A stretch of DNA of 64,000 nt from Calonectria ilicicola (lineage: Eukaryota; Ascomycota; Sordariomycetes; Hypocreales; Nectriaceae), in the NCBI GenBank assembly GCA_020809705.1, contig CP085831.1:1984001-2048000 (forward strand), read 5' to 3'. Shown piece by piece: positions 12,178 to 23,865 of this stretch. Both the position numbers and the translations under genes were made by a program. Under the pieces are notes generated by a model, which saw only the letters and a list, made by a program, of their open reading frames with translations, ran no database searches and was not told where the DNA came from. Each line of letters begins with the position of its first letter. Position 1 is the first letter of the stretch.

Positions 12178-14153
12178 AAACTACCCTTATTATAATTATT
12201 AAATATAAATCTACTATTATTATTAAATAATAAAAAAAAACTATAAATTTTAAAAAGTAAAACTTGTCTTATAATAAAAAACTAATAAAATAATTAGAAA
12301 AATATAATTAATTAAAAAAAATAAAGCTTATTTATTATATAAATAATTAAAAAGAGCTAAAGAAATTAAAATTCTAATATCTATAATAAATATTTATATT
12401 AATAAATCTTTAACTTAATAGAATACCTATATTTATAATAAAAATAGAAAAAGAAAGTAAATAATTAATAAATTTTAATTATTATAAATAGTAAAAGTTA
12501 ATTTATATAAGATTATTAATATAAAAAGAATATTTTTTAAATATAATAATAATATTATAAATAAAAAGATTAATTATTTAAAAATCTTTATTAAAAAAAA
12601 AATTAAAAAGTAATCTTTAATATTATTAATATTAAATAATATAATCTAATTTTAAAATACTTATAATTATATAAATATAATCTTAATATTTACTAATATA
12701 TTAATTAGATATAAATATTAAAGAAATATAATATAATTAATAATATTTCTATAAATCTAATTAAAAGATCTTAATCTTTTAATCTTAATTAAATAAAAGA
12801 TATAAATAAAGAAGAATCTTTATTATTTAAAGGAATAAAATATAAATATAAAAATAATAAAAAAAAATAAAAATAATAAATAATTATTTATTTTAAAATA
12901 TAATTTTAATAAATTAATAAAAGCTTTTAAAAAATAAAAAAAAGTAAGAAATAATAGATTAAATAATATACTTTTATAATATAAGATATATTAAAAACCT
13001 TTTATAAAAAAACTAGAAATTAGATTATTTAAGCTTAATTAATAAGATTATAAAATTATCCTTAAAAATAGATTTAATATTTAATTTTATTTTATTTATA
13101 ATTTTAGTTAAATAGAATTTAATATTTTAAAGAAATATATTAAAAATATATTTAAAAAAGAATATATTTATATATTAAATTTTAAAATTAAATACTTTAT
13201 TATATTTATATTTAAGAAAAATAAAAAACTATAACTTATTATAAATTATTAATAATTTAATAATATTATTATTAAAAATTATACTTTATTATTATTTATT
13301 AATAAAATAAAAAATTATCCTTATAAAGTTAATATTCTTATTACTTTTAATTTTAAAGAAACTTATAATCTTATTTATATTAAAAAAGGATATAAATAAA
13401 AAACTATTTTTTAAATTAAATTTAAATTATTTAAATACTTAGTAATATCTTTTAAATTTATAAATATATCAATATAATTTTAATAAATAATAAATAATAT
13501 ATTATATAAATACTTAAATATCTTTATTATTTATTATCTAAATAATATCTTTATCTTCTTTAAAAATAAAAAAAAATATTAAAAATATATTTATAAAGTT
13601 TTAAAAACTTTATAAATATTAAACTTTTAATTAAATTTAAAAAAAATAAATTCTATATATAAAAAGTAGAATTTCTAAAATATATTATTTTCTTTAATAA
13701 AATCTATATAAATTTAAAAATAATAATAATAATATAAAAATAAAAAGAATTAATAAATATAAAAAAATATAAGCTTTTTTAGATTTTATAAATTATTATT
13801 AAAGATTTATTAAAGAATTTAATAAGATTACCTCTATAATAACTAAATTAACTAAAAAAGAAATTACCTTTTAATAAAGAACCAAAATATAATAATTATT
13901 TAAAATTATAAGAAATATTATCCTTAAAAAACCTATTCTAATTATATTTAATCTAAATAAACCTATAAAATTAAAAATTAATATTTTAGATTTTATACTT
14001 AAAGCTTAAATTAAATAATATAATAAATAAGAAAACTTATATCCTATAATATTTTACTTATATAAATTATATAATCTAGAATTAAATTACCTTATTTATA
14101 ATAAAGAATTCCTTATTATTATTAATACTTTTAAAAATTTTTAATAATATTTA

Positions 14154-14577
14154 ACGTACATGATAAGCGAGCGCCCCGAACAAGCGAGCGCCCCATGATA
14201 CTGTGCACCTAAAAATACCTATTTTTAAGATTCTAAAACCCACAATTTTAATAATTAAAACCTAAAAAAATTAATATAAGCTATTTAAAAAGGAGATTAC
14301 TATATAATAGAGTCTTTTTATTTTTAAATATTTTTCTATATATTTAAATAGCTATTTATACAGTGCGAATATAGAAAATTATAATAATTAGTTATATAAA
14401 AATCTAAAAAAATCTAAAAAATACAATATATAATTATAATTTTAATAAGCTTATTTAAACATTTTTATTAAATTTAAACTTAATTTGAATTTTTAAGGAA
14501 TTCTTAAAAATCTTAAATTAAGGTAAAAATTTATATGGGGCGCTCGCTTGTCTGGGGCGCTCGCTTATCACGTACGT
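14154..14577. mobile_element. 424-bp MITE with 41-bp GC-rich inverted repeats, TA target site
   Basis: The ends are 41-bp inverted repeats (14154-14194 and 14537-14577) matching at 38 of 41 positions, beginning ACGTAC and each containing the motif AAGCGAGCGCCCC twice. TA flanks both sides (14152-14153 and 14578-14579). Copy A at about 2765-2785 shows the same retrotransposon sequence with a single TA and no insert, proving the insertion. The interior is AT-rich with no coding frame. TA duplication plus inverted ends point to a Tc1/mariner-type (possibly pogo-type) non-autonomous element. The GC-rich ends are hardly mutated although the surroundings are saturated with RIP changes. Confidence 0.9.
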
Positions 14578-15407
14578 TATTAAAAAGTAATTATAAAATT
14601 ATAATTTATATAGATTATAAAAATATCTTTTACTTTACTATAATTTAGAAACTTAATAAAAAATAATTATATTATATTAAATATCTCTTCAAATTCAATT
14701 ATTAAATAATCTATATTAAAAGAATAGAAAATAATTAAGCTAATATTATTAATTAAAAACTAGATTATAATATAAAAAAACCTAAAATATAGAAATAACT
14801 TCTTATTTATAATTTAAAAGAAAAATTAAAATAAATATTAATTAATAAAATAATAATAGAAATTAAAAAAGTTATTATTATTATTAAAATAAAAGGGCTA
14901 TTATAAATAATTAAAATTATCCTTATAAATATCTTAATATAATATATAAAATAAGATAATTTACTTTTAAAAAAATTAAAAAATATAATCTTTTACTTTT
15001 AAAGAAAGATAAAATAGAATATTTATAAATATTTAAAGAATATTAAATAAAATTAATAAAGGATATTTATAAATACCCCTTATATAAATATAAAAAAATA
15101 AATAAAACTTTTAAATATATTAAATTATAAATTAAGTATAGTTTTTTATTTTTAAATAAATAAGTAAATAGAATATTAAAATTAAAAAATTAAGTAATGC
15201 TTATAATATTATATTAATTATAAATAAATAAATTAGATTAAGAAATTACCTATTATATAATTAATATATAATATTTTTTATAATTATAGTATTAAAATAA
15301 TATTAGTAAAGGCTAACTTTAGCTTTATTTTTAATATATATTAAGTATTTTTAGAAAGTATTATTTAAATAAAAGTAATAATTAAATTAGATAATTTAAA
15401 AAAACTA

Positions 15408-17263
15408 ATGTATATAATAAGCATACATTGCAGACAAGTATACATCACAAAAATCCCTTATATATAATACTTTTCAATTAATTAAATACTTCTCAACCAT
15501 CAAACATATTATAGTCTAATATAAAGGCTAATATTTTTCTTACTTTTCAAGTTATTTAAGATCTTTAAAAATTAAATACCTAAAAAGCTACATAAATCTA
15601 TAAAGTTAATGAGTATAGGTTATATTATTAGTAAAAGGGGATTTAATCTTAAAGTAATTAGGTCCCTTTATTATATAAGTTATTTAATTTAAAAAAAATA
15701 TTATTTTTTAATTTATTCTAGATCTAGATTTATAAGGATTCTCTTTATAGCTTTTTAATATAAAAAAATAATTAATTAATTACTTTTTAATTAAAATAAA
15801 CTACTAATTAACTAGTATTAGGCTTTAAATTTTATAAAGTAATATATAAAGCTTAAAATATAATTCTTTTATAAATATAATTATAAAAGGGCTAAATATA
15901 AAGATCTAAAGATTATTAATAATTGATTTAAATTTGTAGTAAATATAATAAAGAAGTATAATATTAAATTAAATAATATTTATAATTTTAATAAGATTGG
16001 CTTTATAATAGGTATTATTATAAATAGAATGGTTATAATAGGTATAGAAAGATATTTAAACCTGAAATTAATCTAGCCTAAAAATCAAGAATGGATAATA
16101 GCTATTTAAGCTATTAATATAAGAGGCTAGGCAATTCTGCTATTTCTTATTACTATAGGTTAATATCATCTTATTAATTAGTATAAAGAAAGCAACCTTC
16201 TAGCCAATTAGGCTATTATTATTACTTAAAATGGCTAGATTAATAATATAATAGGTCTTAAGTAATTAAAATACTTTAATTATTATATAAGTAATTAATT
16301 AATTAATTATTATTATTTTTTTATTTTTAATAGGTATAAAAGTTATTATTTAATCTAATTTAAAGAATATTATAAAGATAATAAAATTATTATACTTTAT
16401 ATACCACTTAATTTATCTTATCTACTTTAGCCTCTTAATATTATATACTTTAAGCCACTAAAAATAATATATAAAAAAAAATAAAATATTTAATTAAATA
16501 CTTTATTACCTACATTTCAAAGTCTAATTTCTTCCCAATCTTTTATAATATATATAATACTATTATTATAAAAAAGAATATTTAAGTAGGATTTAGAGGA
16601 GCTAGGCTTTATTCTCTAGATATAGAAAATATTATATTAAAGCTTAATATATAATTATAAACTCTAATACTTTTTAATTAAATAATTAAACTTACTAATC
16701 CTTAGGCTCCAAAGACTCTAAGGAATATTATTAAAACTAACTCTTAATCTAAATATTTTAAAAGATAAATTAAAAGACTATAAAGTACCTCTTCAAAGTC
16801 TATTATTAAGGTATTATAATCACTTTTTAAAGGAATAAAGGTAATTATATATAAGATAGTATTAATAAAAGCTAAGATATAGAATCTTTAATAAGTAAAT
16901 AAAATACTTAATAAATACTATAAATTAAAAAGGACTAGATTATAAGATAGAAGAATAATAATAGTAGTTAATATATAAAAAGCAATTAATTAAATAAATA
17001 TAAATATATAAATATAGGTAAAATCATCAAAAAATAATAATTAAAGGAAGTCGGTGTAATCAGGTGAAAGATATTACAGGACTTACAACAAGATTAATTA
17101 TAATATAAGGATATATTAGGTAGTTATTGAGACCTTTGAAGAAGAGAATAATAATTAGTTTTAATTGATTAAATGCCTTATGATGTTTTTATTTTAAATT
17201 AAAAATGGGGGTAGTAGAAAGTATAATGCATACTTATCTATAATGTATGCTTATTATATACAT
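15408..17263 (+). mobile_element. Fot1/pogo-like DNA transposon, full length, RIP-degraded
   Basis: This 1856-bp element is flanked by TA (15406-15407 and 17264-17265) and has terminal inverted repeats of about 40 bp starting ATGTATATAATAAGCATACA. Its 3' part equals 1-1252. A pogo/Fot1 DDE transposase is recognisable on the plus strand in the region 16270-16460, with many stops. The sequence to its right corresponds to the 3' part of the retrotransposon rather than to the segment expected next to its left flank, so a deletion or rearrangement accompanied or followed the insertion. It is not functional. Confidence 0.85.
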
Positions 17264-17745
17264 TAATTATATTAAAGTATTTATTAAATCTACTTTAGCT
17301 TTCTCTTTTTCTTATTAATTTAATCTTTTTTATAAAAATCTATTTAATTAAATAAAATAAATATTAAAATAAAAAAATAAAAGAAAGAATATATATTTAT
17401 ATATTTAAGTAAAATTACCTTTAAAATTATATTTAAAATACTTCTTTTTTATATAAAAATTATAATAATTTTTTCTTTTAATTATTATATAAGAAAGCTA
17501 TTTAATATAAAAATAAATTAAATATTAAAATATTTTAAAATTAAATTTATTAATTAATTTAATAATATTTTTTTAATAAGCTTTAATTATTTTAAAATAA
17601 GATATAATCTTAATAATATAATCTAATATTTTATTAATATAAAAAATAATAAAATAAAAAAAGAAAAAATATTTAATAATTATAAATAAGAAAATAAGTT
17701 TATTTATTTAATTTTAAAATAAAATTAATAAAAAAGAGTATTATA

Positions 17746-18151
17746 TTATAATTTATATATAATCTTTAGAAAATTAAATAATAAACTATAATAAAATCCT
17801 TATTAATTAATTAAAGCTATTTTAAATTTATATAATTAATTGATAAAAATAAAATTAAATATATTATATTTAATTTAATTAAAAATTATAATAAATAAAA
17901 TTAAATTAATTATATTTAATTATTATAATAATAAAATCTTAAAAATAAAAATATATAAATAGATTAATATTAATTATAAGAAATAAGGCTAATTAATTTT
18001 TAATATAATTTAATTACCTTAATTATAATTAACTATTACCTAATATAATATTATAATTATTCTATTACTATAATACACCTAACTACCCTACTAACATTAA
18101 CCCTTCGTTCTAATTAGTTCATCTAGTTGGGAAATTGACCAGATTGTTATA
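17746..18151 (+). repeat. 3' LTR of copy B (about 406 bp)
   Basis: It begins TATTATAATTTATAT after a RIP-altered purine tract and ends CTAGTTGGGAAATTGACC...GTTATA, matching the ends of 11779-12177 and 20847-21239. Its right boundary abuts a fragment of the 828-bp insertion family. Confidence 0.75.
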
Positions 18152-18246
18152 GTAGGAAAGGTTGCTTTTGAATGGATACTGTATTAGAATAGGAAATGTA
18201 AATAATGGTTCAATTAAAAAACTAATAGGATACGATTAGTGAAAAT
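18152..18246 (-). repeat. Inverted fragment of the 10821-11648 insertion family
   Basis: The reverse complement of this stretch matches 10821-10930 (shared segments include AATAGGAAATG and ATAGTTCAATTAA-type sequence, ending CACTGCTCGTATCC-like). It lies directly against the copy B LTR. It has a single copy of the short repeat that is doubled at 10827-10860. Confidence 0.6.
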
Positions 18247-19290
18247 TATAATTTAAATTATTTAAATATTATAAATAAAAATTACTTTATTTAAAATCCT
18301 TTATATTTAATTATTATATTAGTAGTTATAAATATTTTTTAAAACTTATATCTTTTTTATATAAATCTTTAAATATAAATTTATTAAAATTTTATATTAT
18401 TTTTTTTAAAAATAATTATATTTATTATTAATAAACTTTTTATTATTTATATTAAATCTATTTTTAAAAATATTTAAAATTTATATTTAATAAATCTCTT
18501 TTTATATAATATTATAAAATTAATAATATTAATTTTATTATATATATATTAAAAAGCTTTATTTTTATTAAATTTCATTTAAAAATATGTATATTAATTA
18601 ATAATAATTATATTATTATTAAATATTAAATATAAAAAAAAGCACTTTTAATTACTTAAATAAATACTATTTAGCCCTCTTTTTTCCTTAATCTTATTAG
18701 CTATATAAAGTTTATTTATTACCTTCTTTAATTTCTTTAATTTATATTATTATAAATAAATCTTATTTCTCTTTAAATCTTAATTATTTAATACTTATAT
18801 TTATTATTATAAATATTTATAATAAAGCTTTTTTTATTAAATTTAATCTTTTAAATATAAATTTATTATATTTTTATATAATATTTTTTATAATTTTATA
18901 TTTTTTTAATAATTTTTTAATTATTTATATTAAAATTATTAATATAAATATAAAATATTTAAAATTTATATATAATAAATTTTATTTTTTAATAAATTAT
19001 AAAATTAATATTATTATTTATATTTAATTTATTTTTAATAAATTTTAATTTATTTTTAATAAATTTTAATTTATTTTTAATAAATTTTAATTAATATTTA
19101 ATATATAATATAAAAAATAATTATTTATAAAAAATATTATATTAAAAATAATAAAAAATATATATTAAGATTTATAATTTTAATAAGAGAAGTTATTTTA
19201 AATATAATTATTTAAGTTTTTATAAAAGTAATCTTATTATAAAATTAATTATATTTTAATTAGGTAAATTATATAATTAAATTTAATTAT
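18247..19290. other. AT-rich relic, unassigned
   Basis: About 1 kb of extremely AT-rich sequence without an alignable partner in the window. It shows only simple A/T patterns and a 21-bp tandem repeat near 19026. It is probably old RIP-degraded transposon DNA. No gene is visible. Confidence 0.6.
19026..19090. repeat. 21-bp AT tandem repeat, three copies
   Basis: The unit AATTTATTTTTAATAAATTTT is repeated three times head to tail. It is itself nearly palindromic (ATTTA...TAAAT), so it could also form hairpins. It lies in degraded transposon DNA. Confidence 0.75.
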
Positions 19291-21239
19291 TATTATATCC
19301 TATAACATGCCCAGGCAGTCAACAATAGCAGAACCAATACTCACTTACCCTATAGCCCCACACCAACCAATAAGAAAACACTCATAAATAATCACTTATA
19401 ATATTAATAATTACCTTATAATTACCACCCTAATTACCAATACTTTAAATAAAGCTAACATAATAAGCACCTACCAAATAATAATATATAAATAAATTAA
19501 AATCTACCCTTATAATTAATATTAACTAACTTTTAATATAATTTAATTACCTTAATTACAATTAACCATTACTTAATATAATACTTTTATTATTCTATTA
19601 CTAATATATTTAATTTTAATATATATTAAATACTTTTAGAAAATATAATTTAAACAAAAATAATAATTAAATCAAATAATCTAAAGAAATTATATAAAGA
19701 ATTAATAATTAAATTAGAATTTATTTATAATATAATATAAAAATATTATAATTTAAAAAGGTTAAAAGAATTAACCTTCTTAAAAAAAGATATAATTTAT
19801 CTAATTATAAAAGACCTTATAATAAAAAGATAAAATAAAAAAGTTAATTTTATATAAATTAGATTTTATCTAATAAAAAAAGAATATTAAAAAATAATTA
19901 TAAATTTAATCTTTTAAATAATATTAAGATTTACCTTATCTTCTATATCTTACTATTAGAATCTAGTAATAATATTTAGATTAATATAAGATCTAAATAT
20001 AAATTATAAATAAAGAATTTAAAAAATTAATAAAAAATTAAGAAAATATTATAAAGAAAAAAGAAAAATAGAAAATTTAAAATTAAATAAAAAAATTATA
20101 AAGAAATAATTTAAAAACTAATAAAGTATCTTATATATTATTTAAAAGTATTAAAGATATTTTTAAAAATATAATATTAAATAAACTATTAAAATTAATA
20201 ATATTCTAATTAATAATATCTATAATCTTTAAAGATTATATTTAAATAATAATCTTTAATTCTATTTTATCTATCTCCTCTAATTTATTTAAAAAGAAAA
20301 GACCTTAATATATTATTTTTATATCTTTTATTTTAAACTAATATTTCTAATAATAAAAATAAAATAAATAATTTAATGATTTTTAAATCTTAATTTAAAT
20401 AATAAATATCTTTATTTATATATAAAGAAATTTCTTTTTAATTATTTTTTTTAATATTTAAGTAATTAAATTTCTAATTTATTTAAATTATTATAAATAT
20501 TAATATCTATTTATACTTATTATTTATAAAAATAATATATATATAATTAAAGATATTTTTAAAGTATTATATATTTTATTATAATAAATATATTTATTAT
20601 AATAATTATTAAAATTTAATAATATTTTATATTATAAACCTTTAAAAAAATAAAAAAAATATAATATAATTTTAAAATTTATTAAATTAATAAATTAAAT
20701 TTAAATATTAATATAAAAATATAATTTAAAATTATCTAAATCTTAAAATATAATTAAAAAATATTTTAAAAATTAAAAATAAGAAATTTATATATAAAAT
20801 TAATTTAATAAACCTTAAGAATAAGATTAATAAAAAGAGAATATTATATTATAATCTATAATATATTTAAGTAATTAATAATAATAGAACTAATACTTAC
20901 TTACTTTATAATCCTATATTAACTAATAAAAAAATATTTATAAATAATTATTTATAATATTAATAATTATTTTATAATTATTACTTTAATTATTAATACT
21001 TTAAATAAAATTAATATAATAAATATTTATTAAATAATAATATATAAATAAATTAAAATCTACCCTTATAACTAATATTAATTAGCTTTTAATATAACTT
21101 AATTACCTTAATTATAATTAACTATTACCTAATATAATACTTCTATTATTCTACCACTAATACACCTGATTATCCTATTAATAATAAACCCTTCGCTCTG
21201 ATTAGTTCACCTAGTTGGGAAATTGACCAGATCATTACA
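19291..21239 (+). mobile_element. Gypsy-type LTR retrotransposon copy C, internally deleted
   Basis: The left part (19291 to about 19612) is a 3'-truncated LTR that keeps many C residues and is far less mutated than its partner. The middle (about 19613-20846) is the end of pol with the integrase tail near 19920-19990 (KIYLIFYILLLE-like). The right part (20847-21239) is a heavily RIP-altered LTR ending GATCATTACA. The two LTRs align closely (for example 19330-19510 with 20885-21065). Most of the internal region is gone. Copy C is useful as the uninserted reference for the nested element at 4110-9891 (target at about 19787-19793). Confidence 0.8.
20847..21239 (+). repeat. 3' LTR of copy C (393 bp)
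   Basis: It follows a RIP-altered purine tract (AAAAAGAGAATA), begins TATTATAATCTATAA and ends CTAGTTGGGAAATTGACCAGATCATTACA-like. Its last 70 bases are the least mutated part and match an LTR end outside the block near 27254. Confidence 0.75.
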
Positions 21240-21650
21240 ATTATATTTGTTATTATTGTGGCTTTAGAGCTTTCTCTAGGTTAGAGCCTATGATTTACTA
21301 AAATTAAAATATTTTAAAATACTTAAATATAAAAGATCTTCTTTAAATAATAAATAAAAGTAATTTTTAAAAAACGTAAATAAAGAAGGCTATAAATAGA
21401 TTAATATATTAAATAAAAGGGTTATAAGAATATAATAATAGAAGGAAAAAGAAGGAAAAGAGTAGGAAAGATAAACTATGAAATATTAATAAATAAAATT
21501 AAATATACTAATAAAAATAATAAAAAAAATTATATTTAATAATAAATTAATTAATTAAAAATAATTAAATTATATTAAAAATTAAATTAAATCTTAATAA
21601 TTATAATTTTTATAAATCTTATTAAAAATAAAAGTAAACCTTATTCAAGC
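21240..21650. other. Edge of the AT-rich block
   Basis: Mixed AT-rich sequence. About 21340-21490 resembles, in inverted orientation, the 10890-11010 part of the 828-bp insertion. The composition changes to normal near 21650. No gene is seen. Confidence 0.5.
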
Positions 21651-21689
21651 TTTTACCAATATTATAGTTTAACTCCCAGGTAGGTAGGT

Positions 21690-21706
21690 TGATCTGGGTT
21701 ATAACA
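21690..21706 (-). repeat. Possible inverted LTR start at the block edge
   Basis: The reverse complement starts TGTTATAACCCAGATC, matching the first bases of the roughly 400-bp LTR family (compare 11779-11793) in unmutated form. Only about 15 bases match, so it may be a short relic or chance. Confidence 0.35.
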
Positions 21707-22441
21707 CATCCACAGCCGGAACAATACCTCAGAGTCACCCTAATAATAATGCCCCTTTAATATCTTTGGAGGATTTCAGGTGGAAGGACAACATCAGGAA
21801 ATGCGTTCTGGTCCATTTTGGTCAAGCGCGCTGAATACTAATCAACCACGGTGCACGATGCGAACGCGTTGAAGGTGAGATGAATGGCGGGGCCAGCGTT
21901 GACTGCTGACATAATTTGGCACCCCGGTGCGCCACTCTATTTGGGTATCCAAGTGCCCCTGTATCAATCACATTGATGATTTGCAAGAGATCTAACAAAC
22001 CTCTCAGGGGGGCGTCTACGGTGAGTTCTCACTGCGGCTCTTCACGCGTTGCGCCCCGAATGACTTAACAAGCCCCCAATCATTAGTTTCCATTGGGTAA
22101 AGCAGAGAGAAATGCGCAACAGTCGGCTGATATTAAACCCTGTTGGTATGGTGGTCACAAGACGCTGCTTATTATGATTTGATAAAGTGAAAAGGTTGCA
22201 GGTCATATTAAAAGGTCTAATTTCTATTTGCGTATGAGGAGCACATCTCACTCCCTACATAATATCCACATCCCAGTCACTAGCAGATCGGACCATCTTA
22301 GTCATACGGTCTCAACATGATTCTTGAAGCTAGCCCGGCATAACCTTTTGGGCAGCAGATAATAGGAAAAAGAAGAAGAGAAAGAATAGACACTGCCCAA
22401 TATGTCTGCAAAGTTCCGAATAGTCTGCAAATAGCTAATGC
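21707..22441. other. Intergenic, no gene recognised
   Basis: Normal-composition sequence downstream of the minus-strand membrane-protein gene. Only short unsupported frames are present. No promoter, RNA gene or repeat was recognised. Confidence 0.5.
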
Positions 22442-23865
22442 TTAAACAGGTTGCGTTATGGGAACCTGATGGTCTGAGTGCGCGGTCTCAAACGAAACAG
22501 TAACCTCCTGGACGCGCATAATGTTTTTACCGTCACCCCGCAGCAAAATGGTCTCGTCGCTGTGGTTTTTTATTTTCGTCTTGGCGAGAGATGCCTCGGC
22601 GCTCGCAAAGTTGTCGTTGTGCGTCAGGCCATCGCCCTTGTGTGTACCCGGATAAGAGCCGAGATTATACGAAGGGCCCGTTCCATAAGCCGAGTCATCT
22701 TGCTCTCGATAGCCAGCTGAGCTTGGCTCCTGCCCACGCATCTTGTTATAGAGGGGTCGGAGCGCGGGCAGGGCGATGCATACAATAGTTGTCGTGACTT
22801 CACTAGCAGTCCACATAACTGAGTCCGAGGTGGCATCTAATAAATAATAATGGTTAGAAAGATCCAACAAGAGAAAGTAACAGATTCGTACGTACAAAGA
22901 TAGTCAGTAGAATTGCTTAGAGCGCCAAGTCCAGAGGTCCTAATGACGCCACAAATACCAGCGCTAACGCTCATTAGCTTGTAAAAACGACTTAAACGCA
23001 AAGACTATAATATAAATCCACTTACAGAACCCCAAGACTCAGAGAAGTACAGATAATTATACGTTCCTTACGCTTCATTCTCAAGCCACGAAGCGCAAAC
23101 CAAGGGAAGGCTGCCAAAACAACATCCATTATCGCAGCATACGCTAAGATAACTGTTAGAAATATCTTTGCATTTGAAAATCATTCAATAATTTACTTAC
23201 AGCAATCGATAAAAGCTACTATAACAAGATTAATATGGCATACTCTGTTATCAGCCAGGGCAGGATTCCAAATCGATTCAACAGGGGTACATTGTGCGAA
23301 AACGGTAATAGAGAGAAAAATACTCAATACCATCATTGACGTAATACAGAACCAGAGGAACCATCGATGCCTGTTATGCGCAAACAATTTAGCATCTTTT
23401 TGAATGCCTAGGGTCATGTCCTGTGATACAGCCTGACTTACCAAGTCGTAGTAATGATGCGAAGCAAGAATACAGCGACGGACACCTTGCCCATTCCAAT
23501 AGCTAGCGAAGCAGCAAACTGGGCACATAGTAGGAAGTACACCGCCTTGGCAAACTGAGGAACCTCTAGGTGATAGGCATGCTGGCCCATTCCATGGACA
23601 GCAGCGACTGTGGTCAAGATGGCAAAAATCGTCATGAGAAGCTGATTGATATATCTTAAATTAGGTCTTGCTTATACTCTGAATAAGGGAAGTGAAGACT
23701 CACCGCAGTTGCGGCTAGACAGATGTCATCCCAACCAATCGACCCTCTAATATACCGGCGAGTATACAATCGTAATCCAATGATGGTGTAGCTCAAGACA
23801 TTTTCGGCCCAGAGGACGCTGACAACAACAGCACCTTTGCCTCCAATTCCTGCTGCCTTATACAT
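22442..23865 (-). CDS. SAT4/PTH11-like rhodopsin-fold integral membrane protein
   Basis: A six-exon model gives an uninterrupted 373-residue protein. Exons on the minus strand are 23865-23704, 23641-23442, 23370-23201, 23152-23026, 22963-22896 and 22836-22442. All junctions are GT-AG and the total length is a multiple of three. It matches the fungal rhodopsin-like (Fung_rhodopsin/SAT4) family: several hydrophobic helices, the GWDD motif at residues 44-47 after TM2, the TW-RWFLWF segment after the third helix, a LP-LR-L segment at the end of the seventh helix, and a polar C-terminal tail of about 110 residues. Members sit in the plasma membrane; a few (PTH11) act in surface sensing, but most have no known ligand. 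A paralogue lies at 31719-33200. The model looks intact. Confidence 0.88.

Larger units (their letters stand above)
12178..17745 (+). mobile_element. Gypsy-type LTR retrotransposon copy B, internal region
   Basis: This is the internal region of a second copy of the outer family. 12178-12641 is a degraded leader/gag-like part. 12642-15405 parallels 1253-4000 of copy A, with the RT box again read as YYLNNIFIF at 13532-13558. About 400 bp present in copy A (near 3305-3720) is missing, and the part between copy A position 4000 and about 10470 has no counterpart, so copy B has internal deletions. It carries a 424-bp MITE at 14154 and a pogo-like transposon at 15408-17263, then 3' sequences and a purine tract (about 17730-17740) before the LTR. 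All frames are closed by stops. Confidence 0.8.
1..21650. other. AT-rich, RIP-degraded transposon block
   Basis: The whole stretch is extremely rich in A and T, has no open frame of useful length, and switches to ordinary composition near 21650. Conceptual translation still shows retrotransposon and transposase motifs, but with Gln and Arg codons turned into stops, Asp into Asn, and Cys into Tyr. This is the pattern expected from C-to-T change on both strands, i.e. repeat-induced point mutation in ascomycetes. Repeated segments occur as diverged pairs (for example 1-1252 with 16011-17263, and 1253-4000 with 12642-15405). Small islands of normal composition (about 5890-6300, 10820-10930, 11510-11640, 14154-14194 and 14537-14577) mark later or RIP-resistant insertions. 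The block is probably heterochromatic. RIP as the cause is inferred from the pattern. Confidence 0.92.
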
